Assembly: GCA_039028895.1 (NCBI GenBank)
Contig: JBCCHF010000068.1
Coordinates: forward strand, 1-24,733
Origin: JAHDCJ01 sp039028895
GTDB taxonomy: Bacteria; Bacteroidota; Bacteroidia; Chitinophagales; Saprospiraceae
Length of the DNA stretch: 24,733 nt
Direction of reading: 5' to 3'
In this document: piece by piece, positions 1-9,100 of the stretch
Numbering within the stretch: position 1 is the first letter of the stretch
How the letters are laid out: each line of letters opens with the position of its first letter
The notes under the pieces: generated by a model
What the model was told of the DNA's origin: nothing
The model's input: only the letters and a program-made list of their open reading frames with translations
Databases searched by the model: none
Program-made: the position numbers and the translations under genes

Positions 1-96
1 GATCGAATTTGACAATTTTACAACAGGCAAATTTTCTCCAAAAAGAGTATGAAATCTTAATCGAAATTATGGCAGTAATGTGACATTAAATAAGAC

Positions 97-2025
97 CTAC
101 TTGGGCAGGGTGAAATGAAAGGTGGTTCCTTTTTCTGTTGTGGGTTGTATCCAGATTTTGCCACCGAGACTTTCAACAATTTTACGACAGGTTGCCAGTC
201 CGATACCAGATCCTTCAAACTTTGATGGACCGTGGAGGCGCGTAAAAATATCAAATACTTTTTCCTGGTTTTCCGGCTTTATTCCAATGCCATTATCCTG
301 GTGAGTAAGATGGTAGAAATTACCTTCTTCTCTGAAGCTCAGGTTTATAACAGGTGGTTCGTTTGGACAGAACTTGATAGAATTTGAGACCAGATTCTGG
401 AACAACTGAATCATATGAACATCAGTGGCAGTAACCTTCGGTAATTTATCGACATTGATTGTAGCTTGTCTTTCGCTTACAACGAGTTGCAGGTTATTCA
501 AAACGATTTCGAGCGTTAGCGAGAGGTCTATTTCTTCTGTTTGCTTGCTTTTTACGTCACCACGTGCATATTCCAGAAGGCTGACCAGCATGTCGTTCAT
601 TCTGTCTGAAGCATTCTGGATGATGTCGATATATTCTTTCGCTTCACCATCCATTTTGTCTCCAAAACGTCTGACGAGTAGTCCACTGTAGCTATGCACC
701 ATTCTTAGGGGCTCTTTCATGTCGTGGGCAGCCATTCCTGCAAACAATTCAAGCTCTTTATTGGCCAATTCAAGCAATTCCTGCCTGATGTTTAGTTTTT
801 CTATCTCAAGGTCTTTCTGCTCAAGCTCGTACTTGAGCTCCATTTCGTGCAGAATCTTGGTTTTTTCTTCGTTAAAGAGTTCGGATTTCGTCTCAGAGTA
901 AAGCACCTGGTACTTATATGCAGGGTCGAATTTTCCAAGTTGGGCATGCGCTTTTGCCAGCAGGGCATAGGATTGCTCCAAATGGCTTTTTGCGTTGAGT
1001 TCGTTTCTGATATCCAGTCCACGATTCAGCATGCCAATTGCTTTTTCCGGTTGCTTTGCCTGAATATAAACCTTACCAATATGGGTGAGGAAGTCCGACT
1101 CTGCGCCTCTTGAACCTGTTTCACGTGAAAGTGAAAGCGCCTTATGGTAGCTTTCAAGGGCTTTTTCATATTTGTTTTCCCTCAAATGCGCATTTCCCAT
1201 TTCCTGGTAAGAGACGGTCATGCCCATTTTATCACCCAATTCGGTTTTCATGGTCAATGCCTTTCTCAGGCATTCCATAGACTTGGGTATATTATTCCAT
1301 TCGCCATATAATACACCGATATTATTTAGTACATCAGATATGGCAAAATCGTCGTTATGCTCCTGGTTAATGGCCTGGGCTTTCTCGTAGTAATCCAGCG
1401 ATTTTTTAAAATCTTTCTGAAGGAAAAAAATAATGCCAATATTGACATAGGAAATAGCGATTCTTGTTGGATCTACACCTACTCCTTCCTTAATTTTGAG
1501 AGATTTAAAATAAAACCTGAGTGCTCGATCATAATCGCCCTGGTTTTTGAAGACTACTCCAAGGTTATTGTAGAGACTGGCCACGCCCATCTGGTTTTTC
1601 AGGGCTTTCTGGATCTTCATGGACCGTAAATAATAATCCATCGCCAGGTTGTTGAAGCCCTGCTTGACATAAGCATTGCCTATCCCTGTCAGACACTTGG
1701 CCTCTCCTTCCTTGTTTGCGAGATCGCGCCAGAGGTTGAGCGCTTTATTTTGATGCTTGATCGTTGTTTCATAATCAGCAAGAAACCAGTTTAGTGTACC
1801 CATACAGTTATGGGCCTTGGCGAGTCCGGATTGTAAACTGTGTTCGTTTGCAATTTGAAGGGCTTCACGGCCAAAACCGAGGGCTATTTCCGGAATAGTG
1901 GAGATCTGGGAAAGGGCGTGTTCGACAAGCAAATCTACTTTAGTACCTGGGTCTGGAGTACTATCAATAACCGCTCTGATATCTTTATCGCCGGTTAAGG
2001 AAGATATGCTGGTGTCTTTGCTCAT
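97..2025 (-). CDS. Soluble TPR-domain sensor histidine kinase
   Basis: 642-residue two-component sensor kinase, presumably autophosphorylating and passing phosphate to a response regulator not encoded here. Residues ~30-390 are a run of tetratricopeptide repeats (many LYNNLGVVFKNQGDYDRAL-like units). A short coiled coil (~390-425) follows, then a HisKA-type helix pair with the H-box around His434 (MAAHDMKEPLR), an N-box (LFQNLVSNSIKF), a G1 box with Asp577 (DNGIGI), and a G2 box (GSGIGLA) near the C-terminus. I see no signal peptide and no transmembrane helix, whereas many Bacteroidota TPR kinases have a membrane segment between the TPRs and HisKA, so this one is probably cytosolic. The H-box and ATP-binding boxes look intact. 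The start is the ATG that begins MSKDTSISS; no clear Shine-Dalgarno precedes it. It is divergent from parC. The input signal is unknown. The family call is firm; the specific role is not known. Confidence 0.93.
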   Translation of the reverse strand: MSKDTSISSLTGDKDIRAVIDSTPDPGTKVDLLVEHALSQISTIPEIALGFGREALQIANEHSLQSGLAKAHNCMGTLNWFLADYETTIKHQNKALNLWRDLANKEGEAKCLTGIGNAYVKQGFNNLAMDYYLRSMKIQKALKNQMGVASLYNNLGVVFKNQGDYDRALRFYFKSLKIKEGVGVDPTRIAISYVNIGIIFFLQKDFKKSLDYYEKAQAINQEHNDDFAISDVLNNIGVLYGEWNNIPKSMECLRKALTMKTELGDKMGMTVSYQEMGNAHLRENKYEKALESYHKALSLSRETGSRGAESDFLTHIGKVYIQAKQPEKAIGMLNRGLDIRNELNAKSHLEQSYALLAKAHAQLGKFDPAYKYQVLYSETKSELFNEEKTKILHEMELKYELEQKDLEIEKLNIRQELLELANKELELFAGMAAHDMKEPLRMVHSYSGLLVRRFGDKMDGEAKEYIDIIQNASDRMNDMLVSLLEYARGDVKSKQTEEIDLSLTLEIVLNNLQLVVSERQATINVDKLPKVTATDVHMIQLFQNLVSNSIKFCPNEPPVINLSFREEGNFYHLTHQDNGIGIKPENQEKVFDIFTRLHGPSKFEGSGIGLATCRKIVESLGGKIWIQPTTEKGTTFHFTLPK

Positions 2026-2180
2026 GACGGATAGATATCAAAATTAAAATAAATATCGATAATCAATAATTTAATGTGATAATTACCAATGGGCAATCCG
2101 GGATTTTAACCATTGCAATGAAACTTAAAGTACAAACAACCTGATTTTATGTCTGTGTAATGCCCGACATATTCCCACCA

Positions 2181-2238
2181 TTTTTTGTTTGGGGGTACGC
2201 GAAAAACAAAAAATAGCAAACAAATTGTTTTATTTTTT
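2181..2238. repeat. Overlapping AT-rich inverted repeats upstream of parC
   Basis: Arms 2181-2190 (TTTTTTGTTT) and 2204-2213 form a perfect 10-bp inverted repeat. A second one pairs 2208-2215 with 2231-2238 (8 bp) around a perfect inner palindrome, AAACAA-a-TTGTTT (2218-2230). The two share 2208-2213, so they cannot form at once. The second covers the putative -33 TTG at 2225-2227, so an operator or a supercoiling-responsive element is possible; A/T tracts also produce such symmetry by chance. Confidence 0.45.
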
Positions 2239-2259
2239 CAAGGTTATTTGTTATCTTTA
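2225..2259 (+). promoter_or_regulatory. Putative parC promoter (Bacteroidota type)
   Basis: TTG at 2225-2227 and TATCTTTA at 2252-2259 resemble the Bacteroidota primary-sigma consensus (TTG, then TAnnTTTG). The -7 box has one mismatch and the 24-nt spacer is a little longer than usual. It lies about 43 bp before the GTG start of parC. Confidence 0.35.
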
Positions 2260-2301
2260 CACGGGAATTTTTTTGAGGATTTTTTATAAAATGATTTACT
2301 G

Positions 2302-4941
2302 GTGAGCGAGGAGCAAAACAACCAAAATGGACAAGACGATCCATCTTTGAATGGACACGACAATGTCATTACTTTATCAGGAATGTATGAGGATTATTTC
2401 CTCGATTATGCCTCCTATGTTATTCTGGAAAGAGCCGTTCCTGCGATAGGGGATGGGTTGAAACCTGTTCAGCGTCGTATTCTGCATGCGCTCAAAACAA
2501 TGGATGACGGGCGTTTCCACAAGGTAGCCAATGTTATTGGTCAAACCATGGCTTATCACCCTCATGGAGATGCTGCAATTGGAGCCGCCCTTGTGCATCT
2601 CGGCCAAAAAGAATTATTGTTTGACTGCCAGGGGAACTGGGGCGATACACGAACAGGTGATCCTGCTGCTGCAGCCAGATATATTGAGGTCAGGCTGTCA
2701 AAGTTTGCCCTTGATGTCGTTTTTAATCCGCAAACCACCGAATGGCAACTAACTTACGATGGCCGCAAAAAAGAGCCTGTAACTTTGCCGGTAAAGTTCC
2801 CCTTATTATTATCCCAGGGCGCTGACGGTATCGCCGTTGGACTTTCAACTAAAATCCTGCCTCATAACTTCATAGAAATTATCAGGGCCTCGATCAAGGT
2901 GTTGAAGGGGATGAACCCCAAAATTTATCCTGACTTTCTTGAAGGAGGGTCAATTGATGTATCTAATTATAATGGCGGTAAACGCGGAGGTAAAGTCAGG
3001 ATCAGGTCAAAAATTGAGCAGATCGATAAGAAGACTTTGGTCATCAAGGAGATTCCATACGGCACAAATACAGGAAGCCTCATAGATAGTATCATAAAAG
3101 CCAATGATAAAGGCAAAATCAAGATCAAAAAAGTAACAGATAATACAGCTAAAGATGTTGAAATCCTGATTGATCTGCCACCCGGAGTTTCACCGGATGT
3201 CACCATAGATGCCCTTTACGCCTTCACCAATTGTGAGATTTCGGTTTCCCCGAATGCCTGTATCATTGTTGATGACAAACCACATTTCCTGAGCGTCAAT
3301 GACGTACTTAAAATATCAACTGAAAATACAAAAGGTCTTCTTAAACTTGAATTGGAAATCAAACTCAATGAGTTGCAGGAGAAGTGGCATTTCGCCAGTC
3401 TTGAAAAGATTTTCATTCAAAATCGCATTTATCGCGAAATAGAAGAATGTGAAACATGGGAAGCAGTTATTGAAACCATCGACAGTGAATTAAAAAAATA
3501 TGTCGATACCCCTTCTACAAAAAACAAGAGTAAAGATCGGTTCCAGCTAAATCGCGAAATCACCAAAGAAGATATTGTCAGATTGACCGAGATCAAGATC
3601 AAACGGATATCAAAGTATAATTCCTTTAAGGCAGATGAATTGATCGCCGGATTGGAAGAAGGCATTAAAGAGACTGAACACCACCTGGCTCACCTTATTG
3701 AATTTGCCATTAGTTATTTTGAGACATTGCTTGATAAATATGGGAAAGGCAGAGAAAGAAGGACCGAAATTACCGAATTTGACGACATCAAGGTTAGACA
3801 AGTCGTTGCCAATAACCGCAAATTATATATTAACAGAAAAGAAGGCTTTATTGGCTATGGTCTGAAAAAGGATGAGTTTATTTCCGATTGTTCAGACATT
3901 TCAGATATCATTGTTTTTCTGAAGAGTGGCAAATTCATGGTCACCCGAATTGCTGAAAAAGTATTTGTCGGGAAAGATATCCTTCATGCCAATGTGTGGA
4001 AAAAAGGAGACAAAAGAACCACTTACCACCTAGCCTATGTTGATGGTAAAAGTGGCAAAAGTTTCGTCAAGCGATTTAATGTATCGGCCATTACAAGAGA
4101 CAGACCATATGACCTCACCAAGGGTACTCCAAGGTCCAAGGTGCATTACTTTAGCTGCCATCCAAATGGAGAAGCCGAGAGTGTAACCGTTCAATTGTCT
4201 CAAGGATGTTCTGCTAGGAAAAAGGTCTTTGATTTCGAATTTGGTGACCTCGCTATTAAAGGAAGAGCCTCTCAGGGTAATGTGCTGACCAAATATCCCG
4301 TCAGGAAGATCACCCAAAACGATGTAGGCAAGTCAACACTCGGTGCTCAAAATATCTGGATAGACGACGCCAGTGGCCGACTCAATACCGTAGAAAGGGG
4401 CAATTTATTGGGTGCTTTTGACACCGGAGATCAGATATTGGCCATTTATACTAATGGTAGTTACGAACTGACATCTTACGAATTAACAAATCGTTACGAT
4501 CCGAAAACGCTATTATTGATCAACAAGTTTGACCCCGAAGCGGTCATTTCTGCCTTATATTATGATGCCGATAAAAAAGCATCAGTGATCAAGCGCTTTA
4601 AAATTGAGACATCCAAGCAAGATCAAAAATTTGGTTTTATTGGCGAAAATTCGAGATCATCGTTATTATTTGTTTCAACTGATAAAAAACCAATTGTCAG
4701 TTATAAAGTGAAAACCAAGAAAGGGACCAAAGAGCACCAGGTAAACATGGCTGAATTCATAGAGGTGAAAGGATGGAAGGCTTTAGGCAATAAACTGGGA
4801 GATTTCAAAGCCATGAGTGTTAAGCCATTCAGTGATGAAGAAAAGGAAAATGACAGTCCGGGCTCAAATATCGAATTTGAAATTACTAACCTCCCTGATG
4901 ATAAAAAAACAGATGATAACGGTCAGCAGACTATCTTTTAA
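2302..4941 (+). CDS. parC: DNA topoisomerase IV subunit A (GyrA/ParC family)
   Basis: 879-residue type IIA topoisomerase breakage-reunion subunit. With ParE (not in the window) it should decatenate or relax DNA. Seen in the sequence: the PVQRRILHAL stretch of the N-terminal winged-helix region, MAYHPHGD at ~84-90, the catalytic tyrosine Tyr127 in AAAARYIEVRLSKFA, and the conserved SQGADGIAVGLSTKILPHNF block. A C-terminal region of ~400 residues resembles the ParC/GyrA pinwheel, and the tail is acidic (~840-879). The Gly-Asn-Trp-Gly block and overall size match the Bacteroidota ParC branch more than E. coli GyrA. The start is GTG at 2302 (VSEEQNNQN); the upstream ATG at 2291 reads only four codons and stops at TGA 2303-2305, overlapping this GTG. 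Ala91 and Ala95 occupy the positions of GyrA Ser83 and Asp87. pdxJ follows after 66 bp and may be co-transcribed. Confidence 0.95.
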   Translation: MSEEQNNQNGQDDPSLNGHDNVITLSGMYEDYFLDYASYVILERAVPAIGDGLKPVQRRILHALKTMDDGRFHKVANVIGQTMAYHPHGDAAIGAALVHLGQKELLFDCQGNWGDTRTGDPAAAARYIEVRLSKFALDVVFNPQTTEWQLTYDGRKKEPVTLPVKFPLLLSQGADGIAVGLSTKILPHNFIEIIRASIKVLKGMNPKIYPDFLEGGSIDVSNYNGGKRGGKVRIRSKIEQIDKKTLVIKEIPYGTNTGSLIDSIIKANDKGKIKIKKVTDNTAKDVEILIDLPPGVSPDVTIDALYAFTNCEISVSPNACIIVDDKPHFLSVNDVLKISTENTKGLLKLELEIKLNELQEKWHFASLEKIFIQNRIYREIEECETWEAVIETIDSELKKYVDTPSTKNKSKDRFQLNREITKEDIVRLTEIKIKRISKYNSFKADELIAGLEEGIKETEHHLAHLIEFAISYFETLLDKYGKGRERRTEITEFDDIKVRQVVANNRKLYINRKEGFIGYGLKKDEFISDCSDISDIIVFLKSGKFMVTRIAEKVFVGKDILHANVWKKGDKRTTYHLAYVDGKSGKSFVKRFNVSAITRDRPYDLTKGTPRSKVHYFSCHPNGEAESVTVQLSQGCSARKKVFDFEFGDLAIKGRASQGNVLTKYPVRKITQNDVGKSTLGAQNIWIDDASGRLNTVERGNLLGAFDTGDQILAIYTNGSYELTSYELTNRYDPKTLLLINKFDPEAVISALYYDADKKASVIKRFKIETSKQDQKFGFIGENSRSSLLFVSTDKKPIVSYKVKTKKGTKEHQVNMAEFIEVKGWKALGNKLGDFKAMSVKPFSDEEKENDSPGSNIEFEITNLPDDKKTDDNGQQTIF

Positions 4942-5007
4942 TAAAGGTATGTCTGCATCTTTGTCCCAATGATTTTGATTGGCAATTATTGATTGAACAA
5001 AAACAAA

Positions 5008-5724
5008 ATGAAAACCCGCCTCAGTGTTAATGTCAATAAAGTAGCACTTCTCCGTAATTCAAGAGGAGCAAACTTGCCTGACCTTGTCCAGGTATCAAAA
5101 GACTGTGAAACTTATGGCGCTGAAGGCATAACCGTTCATCCCCGCCCTGATGAACGACACATTAGATATGCAGATGTTCCTTTATTAAGGGCCATTGTAA
5201 AAACAGAATTTAATATTGAGGGTAATCCAATACCAGCCTTTAGGAAACTGGTGCTTGACAATCCACCCCACCAGGTAACACTAGTACCCGATAAACCGGA
5301 AGCCCTTACTTCGGATCATGGGTGGGATACCATTAACGAAGCTGGCTTTTTAAAAGATGTCATTGCTGAATTCAAAGAAGCTGGTATCCGGGTTTCTTTA
5401 TTTCTTGATCCTGAAGAAAAACTTGTTGAAGGCGCCAAGGCAGTTGGAGCAGACAGGGTAGAGCTTTATACCGGGCCTTATGCCGAAGATTTTCATAAAG
5501 ATCCAGAAAAAGCGGTTGCTGGTTACAAACGATGCGGTCAGTTAGCAATTGATATCGGATTAGGCCTTAATGCCGGACATGATCTCAACCTTGATAATCT
5601 AAAGTATTTTAAGCAACAAGTCCCCGGAATTCAGGAAGTGTCGATTGGGCATGCCTTGTTTTCAGATGCCATCTATTTAGGGTTACACAATACCATCCAA
5701 TTGTATCTAAGGCAGTTAGTTTAG
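5008..5724 (+). CDS. pdxJ: Pyridoxine 5'-phosphate synthase
   Basis: 238-residue PdxJ, the TIM-barrel enzyme that condenses 1-deoxy-D-xylulose 5-phosphate with 3-amino-2-oxopropyl phosphate to give pyridoxine 5'-phosphate (DXP-dependent vitamin B6 synthesis, cytosol). Family landmarks are present: RLSVNVNKVALLRNSRG at the N-terminus (Asn8, Asn10, Arg19), VHPRPDERHI with His44, Arg46 and His51, the active-site Glu71 (NIEGNP), VTLVPDKPE, RVSLFLDPE, the phosphate-binding GLGLNAGHDL with His191, and SIGHALF. Length equals the family norm (~237-243). The frame stays open to a TTG at 4993, but ATG 5008 gives the usual N-terminus and is preferred. It follows parC by 66 bp on the same strand. All expected catalytic residues appear intact. 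Confidence 0.96.
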   Translation: MKTRLSVNVNKVALLRNSRGANLPDLVQVSKDCETYGAEGITVHPRPDERHIRYADVPLLRAIVKTEFNIEGNPIPAFRKLVLDNPPHQVTLVPDKPEALTSDHGWDTINEAGFLKDVIAEFKEAGIRVSLFLDPEEKLVEGAKAVGADRVELYTGPYAEDFHKDPEKAVAGYKRCGQLAIDIGLGLNAGHDLNLDNLKYFKQQVPGIQEVSIGHALFSDAIYLGLHNTIQLYLRQLV

Positions 5725-5792
5725 CCTTTCTTTTCCATTCAACCTAATATTTGAAATTCAGCGTTAATTCTGCTTTTAATCAACGCGTTACC

Positions 5793-5822
5793 AAAATTTT
5801 CAAATCGGACTTGGAAAATTTT
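5793..5822 (+). repeat. AT-rich inverted repeat after pdxJ, possible terminator
   Basis: AAAATTTTC (5793-5801) and GAAAATTTT (5814-5822) are perfect 9-bp arms with a 12-nt loop, about 70 bp past the pdxJ stop. The stem is nearly all A/T and there is no clean T-run after it, so a terminator role is only possible. Confidence 0.3.
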
Positions 5823-6066
5823 AACACATATAATTTTAATTAAATTAAAGAAGCATATTCTGCCCTGTCATTTATTTCCCAAAATTTCTTTTGTAAATGA
5901 GTGATTATTTGAAACATTTTTCACTTATGGCTTGTAAGTAGTTGATTTATAGTTATTTGTGAGGGGTGTTGTGAAGTTGGGTCTTTCCAGCTCAAAGATA
6001 GTTGAGCGAAAATTCGTCATTTGAGAAGTCGGCCTGAAATTCTTACAGAATTAAGTAAGGTAGCCT

Positions 6067-6089
6067 ATTGTTAAGAAATCCTTAACAAT
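6067..6089. promoter_or_regulatory. Perfect 9-bp inverted repeat upstream of susC (candidate operator)
   Basis: ATTGTTAAG (6067-6075), loop aaatc, CTTAACAAT (6081-6089). It ends 36 bp before the -7 box of susC. Size and placement fit a dimeric regulator site; no regulator gene is adjacent. Confidence 0.45.
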
Positions 6090-6125
6090 TGCTAACAAGG
6101 AGTTAAATTTTTATTAAAAAAGACC

Positions 6126-6133
6126 TAAATTTG
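6126..6133 (+). promoter_or_regulatory. Putative susC -7 promoter element
   Basis: TAAATTTG matches the Bacteroidota -7 consensus TAnnTTTG exactly, 49 bp before the susC ATG. No TTG lies at the usual -33 distance (the nearest, 6089-6091, is too far), so the promoter may need an activator. Confidence 0.45.
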
Positions 6134-6182
6134 CTTCTGTCTCTCTCTTTGAACTAATTCTTTCACCAAAAGAGAATTTTGT

Positions 6183-9100
6183 ATGAAACAACTTTCACTA
6201 ATTTTCGCTATGGTATTGCTAGTGGGCTCTATGGCCTTCGCTCAGCGTACTGTGACGGGCACAGTTACTGATAGTGACGGGGAACCGTTGATCAGTGCTA
6301 ACGTCGTTATTAAAGGTACCACTACTGGTACACTCACCGACTTTAATGGAAAGTATTCCATTGAAGTACCGGATGGAACAGAAAATCCGGTTCTTGTAGT
6401 TTCCTATATCGGTTTCGAGTCTCAGGAACTTGATCTTGGAGCATCAAACGTTATGAACGTGGTCTTGCTCGAGGGGGTTACACTTAACGAGGCTGTTGTA
6501 ACAGCTCTCGGTCTTGAGTCAAACAGACGCGAGCTGGGTTACTCAGTTCAGAATGTTGACCCAAATGATGTTTTAAGCTCAGGGGAAACCAACTTCGTTG
6601 ATGCTTTGAACTCAAAAGTTGCAGGGGTAACAGTTGTTAGTTCAGCTGGTTCACCTGGTGCTTCATCTAACATCCGTGTTAGAGGAAGTATTTCTGTTAA
6701 TGGTTCAAACAGTCCATTATTTGTAGTTGATGGTGTTCCTATCGACAACGATGAGCGTGGAAATGCAGTTGACGGTGTTGACTTGTCAAACCGTGCCATT
6801 GACATTAACCCTAATGACATCGAATCAATCACAGTATTGAAAGGTGCTGCTGCTACTGCACTATATGGTGTACGTGCGGCTAGTGGTGCTGTTATTGTTA
6901 CCACAAAATCTGGTACTTCTGGTAAACCTAAAGTTAACGTTTCGTTTTCTTATGGTCTTGATGAAGTCAACAAACTACCAGAAAGACAATCAGCTTATGC
7001 ACAAGGTCGTCCTTCAGGTGGAGAATTAATCTGGAGAGGTCCTAATACTTTTGAAGGATTTAGCTGGGGTCCAGCTATCTCTACACTAGAGTATGATGGT
7101 GTACCTACTGTATGGGATCCAAATGGTAGCCTTGTTCCTGCTGGTCAGGGTAATGGTCAGCCTGCAAATATTTATGATCCTTATGATTTCTGGGTAACTG
7201 GTTCAAGCTACGATGCTAACATATCTGTTGAAGGTGGTAATGATCGTGTTAACTACTACATCTCAGGTGGTCGTCGTTCTTCAGACGGTATTGTTCCAAA
7301 TTCTACTTTCCAGCGTAACTCACTTCGTGTAAACACAAATGCGAAGATTTGGGATGATTTCACTGTTGGTCTTTCTGCAAACTACGTCAATTCAGGTGGT
7401 AATCGAATCCAGAGAGGTTCAAACCTCCAGGGTGTAATGCTCGGGCTGATGCGTACCACACCTACATTTGATAATGGTCTCGGTCTCACAGGTAACGATG
7501 CTGCTAACAATTTGGCATCATACCAAAATGAAGATGGTTCACAGCGTTCATATCGTGATGGTATCTATGACAATCCTTACTGGACTGTTAATAAAAACCC
7601 ATTTAAAGATGTTGTAAATCGTCTTATCGGTCATGCTTCTTTCAGGTATGAGCCATTGGATTGGTTGACTATTAACTACAAATTGGGTACTGACTTCTAT
7701 TCAGACCGTCGTAATTTCGCTCAGGATATCAACCGTGGTGTTGGTGGAAACCTTTGGAATGCTGGTTCTGTTGATCAGTCTCTCGGTACAAACCGTGATA
7801 TGAACTCTGACTTCATCGTAACAGTTGACCGTCAGATTTCTGATGATTTCTCAGTGACAGCTTCTGTAGGTCAGAACTTCTTTGATTCACGCTTTGTAGA
7901 GCAGAGCTCAAGTGGAACAACACTCGCTATTTCTGATTTTTATCATATCAGTAATGCGTCTAACGTAACTTCTGATGAAGAGGTTTTACGTAAGAGAATT
8001 CACGCTGTTTACGCAACTGTTGATTTGGCGTATGCTGATTACATATTCCTTAACCTTACAGGAAGAAATGACTGGTCATCCTCATTGCCAAAAGAAAACA
8101 ATGCTTTCCAGTCTTACTCAGCTAGTCTTGGTTTCACATTGACAGAAGCACTTGGCGTTAGCCAGAACAAATACGTTCCATACGCTAAGTTGAGGGCTTC
8201 ATACGGTAAAGTAGGTAACGATGCACCTATTTATGCAACTACTAACTACTTTAACGCCGCTATTTCTGATGGTGACGGCTTTATCTCAGGTGTTGAATTC
8301 CCAGCATTTGGCGTAAACGCATTCGAGCCTTCAACAATTTTGGGTAACGCTAACCTCGTTCCTGAGTCAACAACCACATGGGAGTTAGGTGCTGAATTGC
8401 GTTTCCACAAAAACCGCGCTGGTATCGATGTTACTTACTTTAATTCAACATCAAAAGACCAGGTTATCCAGGTTCAATTGCCAGCTACAACAGGATTTAC
8501 TGATATTATTCAGAATGCTGGACAGATTACAAGTAAAGGATGGGAAATTAGCGCAGATGTGAATCCTGTTCGTATCAAGAACAAATTCCGTTGGGATATC
8601 GAAGGTAATTTTACGAAGATCACCAATACTGTTGATTCTCTAGCTTCTGGTATTGAGCAGATTGCTCTTGCCGGATTTACCTCTACTTCATCACGAGTTG
8701 TTGTTGGTCAGCCTTATGGTGCGATCTTCGGATCTGGTTTCCAGCGTAATGAGAATGGTGACATTCTTATCGATGCTAACGGATGGCCACTACAAGATCC
8801 TAATACCGGGGTATACGGTGATCCTAATCCAGATTGGACAATGGGTATCCGCAACACATTTACGCTTTTCAATAACATTAGAATTTCTGCATTACTTGAC
8901 TTCCGCCAGGGCGGTGACATGTGGTGTGGTACATGTGGTGTTATCGACTACTTCGGAACTTCAGCAATTACAGGTGAGCTACGCGAGCAAAGCGTTGTTT
9001 GGCCAGGTGTAAGCGCTGCTGACGGTACTCCAAATACTATTTCTGTTCCCTATGCAGATCCTGCTGCTGGTGTAGGTGGATCTTACTGGGTACGTTACGG

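Larger units (their letters stand above)
5725..6182. other. 458-bp gap between pdxJ and susC, rich in small inverted repeats
   Basis: No plausible ORF. It holds, in order: an AT-rich inverted repeat (5793-5801/5814-5822), a 15-bp odd palindrome (5835-5849), GCTCAA-n6-TTGAGC (5990-6007), AATTCT-n3-AGAATT (6038-6052), CTTAC-n8-GTAAG (6042-6059), ATTGTTAAG-n5-CTTAACAAT (6067-6089), and a TAnnTTTG -7 element at 6126-6133. The first repeat could terminate pdxJ transcription; the later ones sit where susC operators would be expected. Confidence 0.6.

Noticed and set aside
2087..2115. CAATGG/CCATTG and GCAAT/ATTGC repeats between the kinase and parC
   Set aside because: Short overlapping arms with long spacers, at chance level for this composition.
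4966..4982. CCAAT/ATTGG inverted repeat between parC and pdxJ as a terminator
   Set aside because: Only 5 bp, AT-rich loop, no T-run; pdxJ is probably co-transcribed or has a weak promoter.
4993..5007. TTG start adding five residues to PdxJ
   Set aside because: ATG 5008 gives the normal family N-terminus (MKTRLSVNVNK) and length.
6548..6904. 118-codon minus-strand frame inside susC
   Set aside because: Antisense shadow of the plug-domain codons.
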